Below, piece after piece: positions 28,168-37,060 of a DNA stretch of 64,000 nucleotides. Each line of letters opens with the position of its first letter. The stretch's first letter is position 1. This DNA comes from a bacterium D16-34 (GTDB lineage Bacteria; Actinomycetota; Coriobacteriia; Coriobacteriales; Eggerthellaceae). A program made the position numbers and the translations under genes. The notes under the pieces are model-generated. The model had not been told where the DNA came from. It made no database searches and saw only the letters and a list, made by a program, of their open reading frames with translations. The DNA lies in contig RAZB01000006.1 in NCBI GenBank assembly GCA_003612515.1, forward strand, positions 1 through 64,000, written 5' to 3'.

Positions 28168-29118
28168 CTATAGTTTCAAATTGAGATCCATGGAAATGAG
28201 CTTATCCTTCACTTCCTCAATGGACTTCGCACCAAAGTTTCTGATGTTCAGCAAGTCGCTCTCAGAGAACTCAACCAGTTGGCGCACAGAGTGAATGCCT
28301 GCACGCTTCAAGCAGTTGTAAGAGCGAACGGAAAGATCCAGATCCTCAATCTGCTTATCCAGCTCTGCATTGGACTCAAGATCCTCTTCAGCAAAAATGG
28401 ACTGCACTTCAACGTTCTCGTCGCCAGCAATATCTGATAGCGAAAGGAACGCACCCATGTACTGGTTGATGATATTCGCTGCACGACATACTGCTTCTTT
28501 CGGTGCAATGCTGCCGTCAGTTTCCACTTCAAGCACAAGCTTGTCGTAGTCAGTACGCTGTCCAACACGCGTGTCAGCAACGTTGAGCGTGCAACGACGA
28601 ACCGGAGAGAACAAAGAGTCAACATGAATGACTCCAATAGGGTCTTCGGTGCGCTTGTTGCGCTCAGCGGACACATAACCGCGTCCTACACCAATACGAA
28701 TAGTCATATCCAGTTGGCCGCCATCAGCAACCGTTGCAATCACATGCTCAGGATTGACCAGCGTAAACTCTGTAGGAACGTCAAGATCAGCGCCTGTTAC
28801 GGTGCAAGGACCTTCAGCTGATACATGAGCCGTTTTCTCCTCTACCTCATCATTGAGTGCTGAGAAGACAAGTCCTTTCACGTTCAACACGATATCGGTA
28901 ATGTCTTCGATAACGCCTTCTGCAGTGGTGAACTCTTGCTGTACGCCTTCAATTTGGATAGCAGTTGCTTTTGCGCCATCCAGTGACGACAACAATACCC
29001 TACGCATGCAGTTACCGAGCGTAAAACCGTAGCCACGCTCAAGCGGCTCCACGATAAAACGCGCGACAGTATCGTTGACTTCTTCCGTTGTTACAGTAGG
29101 CCTCATGAACTCTGTCAT
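28168..29118 (-). CDS. rpoA: DNA-directed RNA polymerase subunit alpha
   Basis: 316 aa, complete. The N-terminal dimerisation domain shows EPLERGYGFTLGNCMRRVLL and the C-terminal domain SVRSYNCLKRAGIHSVRQLV and NFGAKSIEEVKDKL, the DNA- and activator-binding part. It sits in the conserved order rpsD-rpoA-rplQ. Ribosome site AGGAGG upstream. Confidence 0.98.
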   Translation of the reverse strand: MTEFMRPTVTTEEVNDTVARFIVEPLERGYGFTLGNCMRRVLLSSLDGAKATAIQIEGVQQEFTTAEGVIEDITDIVLNVKGLVFSALNDEVEEKTAHVSAEGPCTVTGADLDVPTEFTLVNPEHVIATVADGGQLDMTIRIGVGRGYVSAERNKRTEDPIGVIHVDSLFSPVRRCTLNVADTRVGQRTDYDKLVLEVETDGSIAPKEAVCRAANIINQYMGAFLSLSDIAGDENVEVQSIFAEEDLESNAELDKQIEDLDLSVRSYNCLKRAGIHSVRQLVEFSESDLLNIRNFGAKSIEEVKDKLISMDLNLKL

Positions 29119-29150
29119 GCGAGATTAGCCTCCTTACTAGGTCGCGATTA

Positions 29151-29777
29151 CTACTTGGAGTAAAGCTCTACGATGAGCTGCTCGCGAATGTCCAGATCGA
29201 TTTGATCACGCTGCGGAAGAGCAAGTACACTGCCCTGAAGCTTTTCGATATCAACCTCAAGCCAAGCAGGAACCTGTACACGCTCATTGCTGATGAGCGC
29301 ACTCTTGATGACCAGCATGTCCTTTGCTTTTGGAGCAACTGCTACCAAATCACCAGGACGTACACGGAATGACGGAATGTCTACACGCTGACCGTTAACC
29401 GTGATGTGGCCATGACGAACCTGCTGACGAGCCTCTGCGCGAGACTTCGCAAAGCCGAGACGATATACCACGTTATCGAGGCGGCTTTCCAAAATGCGAA
29501 GCAAGTTCTCACCGGTAACACCTTTTTGGCGGTTAGCCATGTCATAGTAATGACGGAACTGCTTCTCCAACACGCCATAGATACGCTTAGTCTTTTGCTT
29601 CTCACGTAACTGCTGGCGGTATTCACTTTCTTTGACGCGCTTTTTGCCGGCCTCGCCGGGCGCGTAGCTGCGGCGCTCAAGTGCGCACTTCTCCGTGTAG
29701 CAGCGGTCGCCCTTCAAGAACAACTTCGCTCCTTCACGACGGCACAGACGGCAGTCCGCTCCAGTATAACGAGCCAT
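29151..29777 (-). CDS. rpsD: 30S ribosomal protein S4
   Basis: 208 aa. Primary 16S rRNA binder; in many bacteria also a translational autoregulator. It keeps the four-Cys zinc site of the C+ form (CRLCRREG ... CYTEKC) and the S4 RNA-binding domain ([30 protein letters not shown]). Between rpsK and rpoA in the standard cluster. Confidence 0.98.
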   Translation of the reverse strand: MARYTGADCRLCRREGAKLFLKGDRCYTEKCALERRSYAPGEAGKKRVKESEYRQQLREKQKTKRIYGVLEKQFRHYYDMANRQKGVTGENLLRILESRLDNVVYRLGFAKSRAEARQQVRHGHITVNGQRVDIPSFRVRPGDLVAVAPKAKDMLVIKSALISNERVQVPAWLEVDIEKLQGSVLALPQRDQIDLDIREQLIVELYSK

Positions 29778-29796
29778 AATTCATTGATCCTTTCAG

Positions 29797-30192
29797 TTAC
29801 ACGCGACGACGTTTGCGCGGACGGCAACCGTTGTGCGGAATAGGTGTGCAATCCTGAATGCTTGCAATTTCAAGACCGGTTGCTTGAAGCGAGCGAATAG
29901 CCGTTTCACGACCGCTACCAGGTCCTTTTACGAACACGGCAACTTTGCGAAGACCATGCTCCATTGCGATTTTAGCAGCAGCCTCAGCAGCCATCTGGGC
30001 AGCGAACGGCGTAGACTTACGAGAGCCCTTAAAGCCAACGGTGCCAGCGGATTGCCACGAAATCACGTTACCCTGAGGATCGGTGATGCTTACGATAGTA
30101 TTGTTGAACGTAGACTTGATGTGAGCAGCGCCCACGGCGATGTTCTTACGCTCGGAGCGCTTGATGCGCGTACGTACGTTTTTCTTAGCCAT
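29797..30192 (-). CDS. rpsK: 30S ribosomal protein S11
   Basis: 131 aa. Platform protein of the small subunit. Conserved [20 protein letters not shown] near the N terminus and C-terminal [17 protein letters not shown]. Starts 12 bp after rpsM. Confidence 0.98.
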   Translation of the reverse strand: MAKKNVRTRIKRSERKNIAVGAAHIKSTFNNTIVSITDPQGNVISWQSAGTVGFKGSRKSTPFAAQMAAEAAAKIAMEHGLRKVAVFVKGPGSGRETAIRSLQATGLEIASIQDCTPIPHNGCRPRKRRRV

Positions 30193-30204
30193 GAAACTCC
30201 CTCA

Positions 30205-30573
30205 CTACTTCTTCTTGCCGCCGATTTGCTTACGTGGGCCTTTACGGGTGCGAGCGTTCGTATGCGTACGCTGACCGCGAACAGGCAAACCACGACGGTG
30301 ACGAAGGCCGCGATAGCAACCAATCTCCATGAGGCGCTTCACGTTCTGAGAAACCTCACGATGCAAGTCACCTTCAACCTTAAGGTTGTTCTGGATGTAG
30401 TCACGAAGCTTCGTTAAATCATCTTCTGAGAGGTCTTTTACACGCGTGTCTGGATTAACGCCAGTCTCAGCTAATACCTGCTTAGAAGTTGTTAGGCCAA
30501 TGCCGTAAATGTAGGTCAAGGCGATCTCAATGCGCTTGTCGCGAGGAAGATCGACACCAACAAGACGTGCCAT
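30205..30573 (-). CDS. rpsM: 30S ribosomal protein S13
   Basis: 122 aa. Head protein contacting the P-site tRNA and bridging the subunits. Starts [20 protein letters not shown] and ends with the basic [18 protein letters not shown] tail. Upstream of rpsK. Confidence 0.98.
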   Translation of the reverse strand: MARLVGVDLPRDKRIEIALTYIYGIGLTTSKQVLAETGVNPDTRVKDLSEDDLTKLRDYIQNNLKVEGDLHREVSQNVKRLMEIGCYRGLRHRRGLPVRGQRTHTNARTRKGPRKQIGGKKK

Positions 30574-30590
30574 AAATATCTAACCCTTTC

Positions 30591-30704
30591 CTAGCCCTGA
30601 CGCTGCTTATGGCGCGGGTTCTCGCAAATGACGAGCACCTTGCCATGGCGTCGAATGATCTTGCACTTGTCGCACATTTTCTTGACCGAAGGACGTACCT
30701 TCAT
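30591..30704 (-). CDS. rpmJ: 50S ribosomal protein L36
   Basis: 37 aa, found by reading the gap. It starts [20 protein letters not shown] and carries the C-x2-C...C...H zinc site of the C+ form. Ribosome site GAAAGGAAAATGAT before ATG 30704. Normal position between infA and rpsM. Confidence 0.96.
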   Translation of the reverse strand: MKVRPSVKKMCDKCKIIRRHGKVLVICENPRHKQRQG

Positions 30705-30832
30705 ATCATTTTCCTTTCGGTTATGCGTTTACCTCTATCTTCACACCCAGCCGCAGGTGAGAATTTTTGCTGTTAGACGCTGATGTTCTTGGCGAATAAT
30801 CTTTTGGTTAGTCCAACGCGACCAAACCACAC

Positions 30833-30860
30833 AAAAAAGTCCGCTTGCAATGCGGCCTGC
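30833..30860 (-). terminator. Terminator-like hairpin between infA and rpmJ
   Basis: On the minus strand AGGCCGC-ATTGCAA-GCGGACT is followed by TTTTTT. It would end infA transcription, so rpmJ-rplQ probably has its own promoter in 30705-30830. Confidence 0.6.
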
Positions 30861-30907
30861 ACATAAAACCTGCACAGGTCATTCACATCACATGCGCAAT
30901 TTTTCGG

Positions 30908-31126
30908 TTATTTGAAGCGATATGTGATACGACCGCGATTCAGGTCATACACAGAAAGTTCAACCGTGACTTTGTCTCCTGGTAAGATTTTGATGTAATG
31001 CATTCGCATCTTGCCAGAAATATGAGCCAATATCTTGTGCCCATTTTCGAGTTCTACCCTAAACATTGCGTTCGGGAGAGCCTCAAGGACAGTTCCCTCA
31101 AGCTCAATAACGTCTTCTTTTGCCAA
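30908..31126 (-). CDS. infA: Translation initiation factor IF-1
   Basis: 72 aa, exact family length. S1-like OB fold; binds the ribosomal A site during initiation. [20 protein letters not shown] and [18 protein letters not shown] are canonical. ATG 31126 follows TTGGAGGATAAC. Confidence 0.98.
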   Translation of the reverse strand: MAKEDVIELEGTVLEALPNAMFRVELENGHKILAHISGKMRMHYIKILPGDKVTVELSVYDLNRGRITYRFK

Positions 31127-31228
31127 CGGTTATCCTCCAAGCAAATCGAACATTTTGCAGCAATAGTAGATATTACCAAAGATTGGAGGTGAGTTTCAAG
31201 GAGAATTTTGGGAACACGAAATCCTAAC

Positions 31229-31250
31229 AAACCGAGCGGTTTGGTTTTCG
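31229..31250 (-). terminator. Hairpin downstream of the tRNA genes
   Basis: CAAACC-GAGC-GGTTTG is a perfect 6-bp stem, followed by TTTT on the plus side and TTAGGATTT on the minus side. It probably ends the tRNA-Lys/Gln transcript. The rest of 31127-31377 shows nothing recognisable. Confidence 0.45.
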
Positions 31251-31377
31251 CACCTGCATGTCAGGCTTGCGGTCTTACAGCCGCGCAGTGTGTCACATGA
31301 GTGAGCCTTATTGGCATGGTGACAACCGCCAGGTATTTGCGCGGGAGCGCTGCCGCCTTGTCGGCACAAACAAAGAA

Positions 31378-31451
31378 TGGCTGGGGTACCAGGATTCGAA
31401 CCTAGATAGCTGGTACCAAAAACCAGAGTCCTGCCGTTGGACGATACCCCA
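31378..31451 (-). tRNA. tRNA-Gln (anticodon TTG)
   Basis: 74 nt including encoded CCA. Acceptor stem TGGGGTA/TACCCCA, anticodon arm CTGGT-TTTTGGT-ACCAG giving TTG, and T-loop GGTTCGAATCC. Gln codons CAA (and CAG by wobble). Confidence 0.95.
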
Positions 31452-31478
31452 GCGTATGCGAACTCAGGATAAGAAAAA

Positions 31479-31554
31479 TGGTGGGCCGTGAGGGAATCGA
31501 ACCCGCGACCTTGGGATTAAAAGTCCCCTGCTCTACCAACTGAGCTAACGGCCC
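31479..31554 (-). tRNA. tRNA-Lys (anticodon TTT)
   Basis: 76 nt including encoded CCA. Acceptor GGGCCGT/ACGGCCC, D-arm TAGCTCAGTTGGTAGAGCA, anticodon loop CTTTTAA, T-loop GGGTTCGATTCCC. 27 nt upstream of tRNA-Gln on the same strand. Confidence 0.96.
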
Positions 31555-31745
31555 ACTTTACGCATCACCTGAACACGCGAAAACTTATTGTAGCCTCGTT
31601 GCGCCTTTGGGTCAACGCCAATATTGTGTAAAACGTTGCAAATTGGCAGCAAGTGCACAAACGCTCAACAATTGATGAGTGCAAATATTACAATTGCTGC
31701 TATATAAATGAACAACTGCGAGCAGTTCGCAAGAAAGGTGCAGGT

Positions 31746-32171
31746 ATGTGGTGTTCGAAGATATTGGTGGCATACGACGGGTCAAATGCAGCAAAAAAGG
31801 CGCTTGACCTCGCATTCCAGATTGCCGAGCAAGACCCATCAATCACGTTGGTGCTCACCCATGTTCTGCACATCGTTTCCTCCCCTGCTGCAGGCATTGG
31901 CGCGAGTGCAATTGTTATCGAAGATGCTGAGCCTGTTCGCCTTGAGCTCGAAGCGTATGCCGCCCGAGCAAAAAACCTCTCCACAGTAAAACTCCTCAAA
32001 GGAACCTTCGCGGCGGATCTTATTGTCGAATGTGCTAAAGAGCAAGAATGCGATCTTATTGTCATGGGCAGTCGTGGTCGCGGCGGCGTGAAGGGCTATC
32101 TGGGATCTGTCAGCTATGCCGTCACCAAAAACTCCCCCATCACGGTGCTTATTGCCAAGGACGATGATTAG
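31746..32171 (+). CDS. Universal stress protein (UspA family)
   Basis: 141 aa from ATG 31746 (AAAGGTGCAGGT upstream; the open frame begins earlier without a ribosome site). Single USP domain: KILVAYDGSNAAKKALDLA at the start and the ATP-binding G-x2-G-x9-GS pattern in MGSRGRGGVKGYLGSVS, so probably an ATP-binding type. Five bp before the MFS gene, hence the same operon. Role in stress survival is by family analogy. Confidence 0.9.
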   Translation: MWCSKILVAYDGSNAAKKALDLAFQIAEQDPSITLVLTHVLHIVSSPAAGIGASAIVIEDAEPVRLELEAYAARAKNLSTVKLLKGTFAADLIVECAKEQECDLIVMGSRGRGGVKGYLGSVSYAVTKNSPITVLIAKDDD

Positions 32172-32176
32172 ATTCC

Positions 32177-33592
32177 ATGAACGAGCCGATTCCAAGTGCC
32201 CCTACACCACCTAAGCGTCTCAAGCAAAAACTCTGGACTCGAGACTTCATCCTAGGAACGCTTACTAATTTCGTCATTTCGGCGAACTATTTCATGCTCA
32301 TGGTAGTAATGACCGCATACGCCATGACGGTCTACCAAGCCCCCGCGTCACTCGCGGCATTTTGCGCGAGCGTCTTCGTCATCGGAACACTTGTTGCACG
32401 ATTTACCAGTGCGCTCTTGCTTGAACGGGTTGCCCTTAAAACGCTTCTTGTTATTGGAACGCTTCTCGAAGCAACACTCACCGCACTCTATTTTCTCCAT
32501 GGCGCACTTGGGTTGCTTATCGTCGTCCGTTTCACTCATGGATTCGCCTTTGGAACCTGTTCTACCGTTGTCACCACGCTGGTCACTTCTATGGTACCCA
32601 TCGAGCGTAAAGGCGAAGGCATCGGGTATTTTATGCTTTCAGTTACACTTGGTGCAGCTATAGGCCCTTTTGCCGGCATCTTCATTTCAAACAACCTCGG
32701 ATATCCAACACTATTCGCCATTGCGACTGCGATAGCGTGCATATCGTTACCACTGGCGCTTGCTATTCGCGTGCCTAAAGATGCCACACGCGCCAACAGG
32801 AAGCATGCGCAATCGGGCGCAACCGAACGGGCAAAAGCGCAGACGCAAGAGCAGGCAGCGGCCGATGAAGTAGCGGCTAATTTCATGCCTGGCACTGCAG
32901 AGGGAGCTCGCGAGATTTATGCGGGTGAGCGTCAAGATGGAGAACTTGCCGCAACAAACTTACACACCAGCAAACAAGCCGTTTTGCCGCACACACCTAA
33001 TCAAAAGCAAAGCTTTGCGAGCAAATTTATCGAGGCGAACGTCTTGCCTATTTCGCTTGTCGCTTGCATCATATTTTTTGGATACTCAAGCCTACTGACC
33101 TTCTTGACGCCTTTCGCCACCGAACTCGGCTTAGCCCGTGCAGCAAGCGTGTTTTTTATCGTCTATGCAATCAGCATGTTCATCACGCGGCCGTTTACCG
33201 GCAAGGCCTTCGACAGATCGGGTGCGCGCCCCGTTATGACGCCAGCATTTTTCGCCTTCTCAGGAGGCATGCTGCTTTTGGCTTTCGCCACTAATGATTG
33301 GATGATTTTGGGCGCGGCGCTCTTGCTTGGCTTTGGCGTAGGGACAATTCAATCGTGCGGCCTTGCGGTAGCAGTGCGCAAAACACCTGATGAACGGCTC
33401 AGCAAAGCCAATGCTACGTTTTATATCATGCTTGACTTAGGCGTTGGCATAGGTCCGGTCTTGCTTGGCGCGGTGCAGCCTCTCATTGGCTACCATGCGA
33501 TGTATATCGGCATGGCAGCCTTAGGACTAGCGGCGCTTATCTTATTCTTGAATATCTGCGGCGACAAACGTGTCACGATCGGGCGCAAATGA
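32177..33592 (+). CDS. MFS transporter
   Basis: 471 aa with 12 predicted membrane segments in two halves and a long, charged, Ala/Gln-rich central cytoplasmic loop (about 195-280). GERKGEG-like motif in MVPIERKGEGIGYFMLSVTL fits motif A-related loops of drug-efflux-type MFS proteins. Cotranscribed with the UspA gene. The last 51 bp overlap the convergent HD-domain gene. Substrate not predictable; efflux is only likely. Confidence 0.88.
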   Translation: MNEPIPSAPTPPKRLKQKLWTRDFILGTLTNFVISANYFMLMVVMTAYAMTVYQAPASLAAFCASVFVIGTLVARFTSALLLERVALKTLLVIGTLLEATLTALYFLHGALGLLIVVRFTHGFAFGTCSTVVTTLVTSMVPIERKGEGIGYFMLSVTLGAAIGPFAGIFISNNLGYPTLFAIATAIACISLPLALAIRVPKDATRANRKHAQSGATERAKAQTQEQAAADEVAANFMPGTAEGAREIYAGERQDGELAATNLHTSKQAVLPHTPNQKQSFASKFIEANVLPISLVACIIFFGYSSLLTFLTPFATELGLARAASVFFIVYAISMFITRPFTGKAFDRSGARPVMTPAFFAFSGGMLLLAFATNDWMILGAALLLGFGVGTIQSCGLAVAVRKTPDERLSKANATFYIMLDLGVGIGPVLLGAVQPLIGYHAMYIGMAALGLAALILFLNICGDKRVTIGRK

Positions 33593-34153
33593 TTGCATAG
33601 CCTCAATAGTGCGAGCGAAGAGCTCATCTAGCTCCCAGTCGAGCATTTCTGCACCGCTGCGAATGACATCCCTGTTCACGCCAGCAGCAAAGCGCTTGTC
33701 CTTGAATTTCTTTTTGAGCGACTTGACCTCGAAGTCCATAACGCTTTTGGAAGGACGCATAACCACAGCGGCGCCAATAAGCCCGGTGAGCTCCTCGGTA
33801 GCGAACAGGATCTTTTCCATCTGCAACTCCGGCTTAGGCAGATCAGTGTTGAAGTCTGACGTGTGCGATTGAATTGCACGAATAAGCTCCGGACTGCCGC
33901 CAGCTGCCTCAATAAGCGGTGTGGCGTAGAGCGTGTGCATCTCGGGCTCGTCGTCGTGCTCTTCCCAATCCAGATCGTGCAACAGTCCTACGATGCCCCA
34001 AAACTCTTCGTTTTCCGGGTCAAATTCACGTGCGAAATAGCGCATGGTTTGTTCGACCGTTTCGCCATGTTCAATATGAAATGCGTCTTTGTTGTGCTCC
34101 TGCAAAAGGGCGAATGCGTCATCACGCGACATGCCTGCGTCAAGTGTTGCCAT
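33542..34153 (-). CDS. HD-domain phosphohydrolase
   Basis: 203 aa. HD superfamily metal-dependent phosphohydrolase: FHIEHGETVEQTMRYFA (first His), GLLHDLDWEEH (HD pair), HTLYATPLIE and a later conserved SHTSDF. Similar stand-alone HDIG proteins are uncharacterised; nucleotide or phosphoester substrates are likely. The 3' end overlaps the MFS gene by 51 bp on the opposite strand. ATG 34153 follows AGAGAAGGGAAC. Confidence 0.85.
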   Translation of the reverse strand: MATLDAGMSRDDAFALLQEHNKDAFHIEHGETVEQTMRYFAREFDPENEEFWGIVGLLHDLDWEEHDDEPEMHTLYATPLIEAAGGSPELIRAIQSHTSDFNTDLPKPELQMEKILFATEELTGLIGAAVVMRPSKSVMDFEVKSLKKKFKDKRFAAGVNRDVIRSGAEMLDWELDELFARTIEAMQSFAPDRDTFVAADIQE

Positions 34154-34178
34154 GGTTGTTCCCTTCTCTTAGTGGTAG

Positions 34179-35168
34179 TTAAAATGTTATACCTAAAAGG
34201 TTCACAAGCAACCCCCAAAACACACCGGTCGCATATAAAAGCGCAATGATAATGATGTTTTGAACAGGGCGTCTGTTCGTTCGCACCAAAACCAAAAGGC
34301 CGACACCAGCAGACACCAAGAGGCCTGAAAGCATCGCTCCTGCCCCTAATACGCCATCCAGGTAAAGTTGTGCGATGACAATGCTTGGAGCGCAGTTAGG
34401 AATCAGCCCGATAAGTGCCGCGCCAAAAATGGCCAGCAGCTGGTTAGAACTTAAGAAATCGCCCAACACATCTTCGCCCACAACTTCCAAAATTGCATTG
34501 AGCAGAACCGTAATGACGAAAATGAAGATGGTAATCTGAATGGTGTGTATTAATGCACTCTTAAGAATTGGTTTCCACCCTGCATCATGGTCATGGTCGT
34601 GGTGGTGATGTTCGTGCGTGCAATCTACATTGCAATCGTCGACATGTTCGTAAACCAATTCGGGATGCTCGTAGCAGGTTTCGCACCCATCTGTGCAATG
34701 ACAGTTATCCTGCGCGCAAATCTCATGAATGCGCAGCTTCTCGTTGTCGCGGCGCGCCAGGCGCAAGACCGCATCCGCCGCAAAGCCCATAACCATACCG
34801 ATCATGATTTTGACACCTAGGATTTTCAGGATGGTAGGCAACGGTGCTTGCTCAGCAATAAAAATAGGCAGCATTTCGTCTGAGGTCGAAAGCAGCACGG
34901 CAAAAAACGTGCCGAATGTAATGACGCGACCTGCCCACAGCGTTGCTGCCACCGCAGAAAAACCGCATTGGGGAACTACGCCTACGAGCGCGCCGACAAT
35001 AGGACCGGCGGCTCCGGCTCGCCGCACCGCTTCTTGAGCTTTGCTTCCCGTTTTATGTTCGAGCCACTCCATGACCAGATAGGTCACAAACAGAATTGGG
35101 ATCAAATAAAGGGTATCTGCAACCGAGTGCTCTAAAACATGTTCTGTAATATGTAAGATTTCGTCCAT
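34179..35168 (-). CDS. Putative heavy-metal/manganese exporter (10-TM ArsP_2-like family)
   Basis: About 329 aa from ATG 35168. Two blocks of membrane helices with the conserved GPIVGALVGVVPQCGFS and GLIPNCAPSIVIAQLY repeats of this family are split by a cytoplasmic loop (about 145-195) very rich in Cys and His (CHCTDGCETCYEH, then CTHEHHHHDHDHD), a probable metal sensor or carrier. No Shine-Dalgarno precedes the ATG; a TACAAT hexamer ends 8 nt before it, suggesting a leaderless mRNA. Arsenic or manganese efflux are family guesses. Confidence 0.75.
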   Translation of the reverse strand: MDEILHITEHVLEHSVADTLYLIPILFVTYLVMEWLEHKTGSKAQEAVRRAGAAGPIVGALVGVVPQCGFSAVAATLWAGRVITFGTFFAVLLSTSDEMLPIFIAEQAPLPTILKILGVKIMIGMVMGFAADAVLRLARRDNEKLRIHEICAQDNCHCTDGCETCYEHPELVYEHVDDCNVDCTHEHHHHDHDHDAGWKPILKSALIHTIQITIFIFVITVLLNAILEVVGEDVLGDFLSSNQLLAIFGAALIGLIPNCAPSIVIAQLYLDGVLGAGAMLSGLLVSAGVGLLVLVRTNRRPVQNIIIIALLYATGVFWGLLVNLLGITF

Positions 35169-35176
35169 GGTTTGGT

Positions 35177-35182
35177 ATTGTA
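35177..35182 (-). promoter_or_regulatory. -10 element TACAAT for a leaderless exporter mRNA
   Basis: TACAAT on the minus strand, 8 nt before ATG 35168, which would place the transcription start at or next to the A of the start codon. The -35 region is weak. Confidence 0.45.
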
Positions 35183-35267
35183 ACGCGCTATATCGAGCAG
35201 GTTTAAAGTTCTCACAACTTCGTCGAGAAATGGTTATTCGCGAAATAATTAGCAACAATTGACATTT

Positions 35268-35296
35268 TTGGTACAGGGAACATTCGTTTGTATGAT
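35268..35296 (+). promoter_or_regulatory. Promoter of the Panacea-toxSAS operon
   Basis: TTGGTA (35268-35273), 17-bp spacer, TATGAT (35291-35296). Predicted start near 35303 gives a leader of about 89 nt that contains the 16-bp direct repeat. Confidence 0.5.
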
Positions 35297-35337
35297 TTTT
35301 TTTCAGCAGACGCTACCGAATTAAGGTAGACTATAGG

Positions 35338-35369
35338 TTCGCTAAAAGACATTTTCGCTAAAAGACATT
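35338..35369. repeat. Perfect 16-bp tandem direct repeat in the toxin-antitoxin leader
   Basis: TTCGCTAAAAGACATT occurs twice head to tail (35338-35353, 35354-35369), 22 bp before the antitoxin ATG. A plausible operator for autoregulation. Confidence 0.75.
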
Positions 35370-35391
35370 TTGGTTGGTGCTAGGAGGAATC

Positions 35392-35865
35392 ATGGCTAAT
35401 GTAATTACCGTTGCAACTTACGCCCTGCATAAACTCGGATGCACCTCTACCATGAAGTTGCAAAAGGTTGTCTTTTACAGTCAGGCTTATCACCTGGTTG
35501 AACACCAAGAGCCTCTCTTCGAAGAGGAAATTCAGGCGTGGATTAACGGACCGGTGGTAAGCGAACTTTTCCAGACACATAAGGGACAATTCGTCATTGA
35601 TGACTCCTATTTAGATGAGCGCTGCCCTGAAGCCGAGCAGGAGCTCACTGACGAAGAACGAGCGTCAATTGACCATGTTGTGAACATCTTGAACAACTTC
35701 ACCGGAGTTCAGCTGAGCGAACTGACTCACAACGAAGACCCGTGGCAGCAAGCGCGCGGCAATTGTGCACCCAACATTCACTCAAAAGCGCCAATTTCGC
35801 GCGACAGCATTTACGGGTACTATTCGTCGCCTCAATGCAGCAACCCGGTTTTCGCATCTAAATAA
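35392..35865 (+). CDS. Panacea-domain antitoxin (DUF4065/SocA-like)
   Basis: 157 aa from ATG 35392 (TAGGAGGAATC upstream). The Panacea domain spans residues about 3-125: TMKLQKVVFYSQAYHLVEHQ, then EEEIQAWINGPVVSELFQ, the hallmark L-QK..Y..Q..HL and AW.xGPV blocks. The family was shown experimentally to neutralise many unrelated toxins, including RelA-like toxSAS enzymes, by direct binding. Two bp before the RelA-domain gene, in antitoxin-first order. A 16-bp direct repeat in its leader may mediate repression. Confident on family, inferred on partner. Confidence 0.9.
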   Translation: MANVITVATYALHKLGCTSTMKLQKVVFYSQAYHLVEHQEPLFEEEIQAWINGPVVSELFQTHKGQFVIDDSYLDERCPEAEQELTDEERASIDHVVNILNNFTGVQLSELTHNEDPWQQARGNCAPNIHSKAPISRDSIYGYYSSPQCSNPVFASK

Positions 35866-35867
35866 AG

Positions 35868-36857
35868 ATGACTGAATACTCAAAGAGAGAAGTTAATCGC
35901 GCAGGTAAGACTCTGCTTGACGCAACCGAGCCGACAGCAGAGTCTTATGCGTGTTCTGTCGTGAACTATTGGCGCAAGCTGCACGAAGAAGCCTTGCAGC
36001 GGTTTTTCGCAGACTCATCAGAGGTTTTGAAGGCCAATCCTGATTCTGTTTTGGCTGGACGCATCAAAAAATTCGACACCGTTGTCAACAAGTTGAAGCG
36101 GCCAAACAACCCCAGTGACCTGGCCACCATGCATGACATAGCAGGTTGTCGTATCGTGGTTCCCGATATGGAGACGCTGAACATCGTTTGCGACCAGCTG
36201 ATTTCTTCGCCGAACTACAAGAAAAGCAAGGACTACATTGCGTCGCCAAAATCCAACGGATACAGATGCCATCATCTGTTTTTCGCTTACAACGATCTGC
36301 CCTGTGGCAAGCAGCTTTATCTGGAGTTGCAGGTCAGAACTCGACAGCAGCACGCCTGGGCAACCGCAGTTGAAATGTATGACCGCATTCGCAAAACGCG
36401 ATTGAAGTTTGGCGAGTCGGATCCTAATGCGTCTATTTTCTTCTCGCGGTGGGCTGAGCTCATATCACAGATTGAAAGTGGCAATACGCCTGATGTGGAA
36501 CTGATTCGAGCATCTTTTCCAGACGTTGATTCCCTGTACGACCACAACCGAATCAAAGCGCTTTTGAAGGCGGCGTGCGATTCGACCGCCATTGTTGGCG
36601 ACGTGCCGGAACTTTCGTATAACGATTACTGTCTGATTTCTTTTTACTTCGACCTGCAAACTATCACGCTTGAAAAGATCGAGGCTGACCAGGCGGTCGC
36701 TCGGTATTTCGACAAAGAAAGACAGAGCGAAGAGGCCGATTTTGTGCTGGTGCGGGGCTCATCCATCGAGCAGCTGAAAACGATGTACCCAAATTATTTC
36801 GGCGACATTTCGGACTTCCTTGCTCTCATTGAGCAACATCCTTCGATCTTTGCTTGA
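35868..36857 (+). CDS. RelA/SpoT-domain toxin (toxSAS-like), partner of the Panacea antitoxin
   Basis: 329 aa. Synthetase-only RelA_SpoT nucleotidyltransferase: RIKKFDTVVNKL, DIAGCRIVV, SPKSNGYRCHHLFF and LELQVRTRQQHAWA (about 60-170) keep the Asp, Tyr and Glu of the active site. No HD hydrolase, TGS or ACT domain is present, so it is not housekeeping Rel. The C-terminal 150 residues are unassigned. Small alarmone synthetases in this context are toxins that make ppApp or pyrophosphorylate the tRNA CCA end, and several defend against phage. The C-terminal part may confer target recognition. Coupled to the antitoxin gene (2-bp gap). Confidence 0.87.
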   Translation: MTEYSKREVNRAGKTLLDATEPTAESYACSVVNYWRKLHEEALQRFFADSSEVLKANPDSVLAGRIKKFDTVVNKLKRPNNPSDLATMHDIAGCRIVVPDMETLNIVCDQLISSPNYKKSKDYIASPKSNGYRCHHLFFAYNDLPCGKQLYLELQVRTRQQHAWATAVEMYDRIRKTRLKFGESDPNASIFFSRWAELISQIESGNTPDVELIRASFPDVDSLYDHNRIKALLKAACDSTAIVGDVPELSYNDYCLISFYFDLQTITLEKIEADQAVARYFDKERQSEEADFVLVRGSSIEQLKTMYPNYFGDISDFLALIEQHPSIFA

Positions 36858-36901
36858 TAGAACACCTCGCCTGCACTGACGCACTTCGCCACGAGTTTTT
36901 G

Positions 36902-36975
36902 CTTTGCGAATGCTGACTTTGTAAATGCTGGTATGCAAATACTGGCCTTGCGAATGCTGGCTTTGTGGTTTCTGA
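36902..36975. repeat. Five degenerate 15-bp tandem repeats
   Basis: CTTTGCGAATGCTGA, CTTTGTAAATGCTGG, TATGCAAATACTGG, CCTTGCGAATGCTGG, CTTTGTGGTTTCTGA, directly after the toxin gene. The 640-bp gap 36858-37497 holds only repeats and a terminator. Confidence 0.8.
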
Positions 36976-37060
36976 CTTCAGGCCAGCATGATTTCTGGTC
37001 GCAATATGCCACTAGGCTAGCGATTCCGAAACGACTCCAAAAAATTTGTTCAGTAATTTC

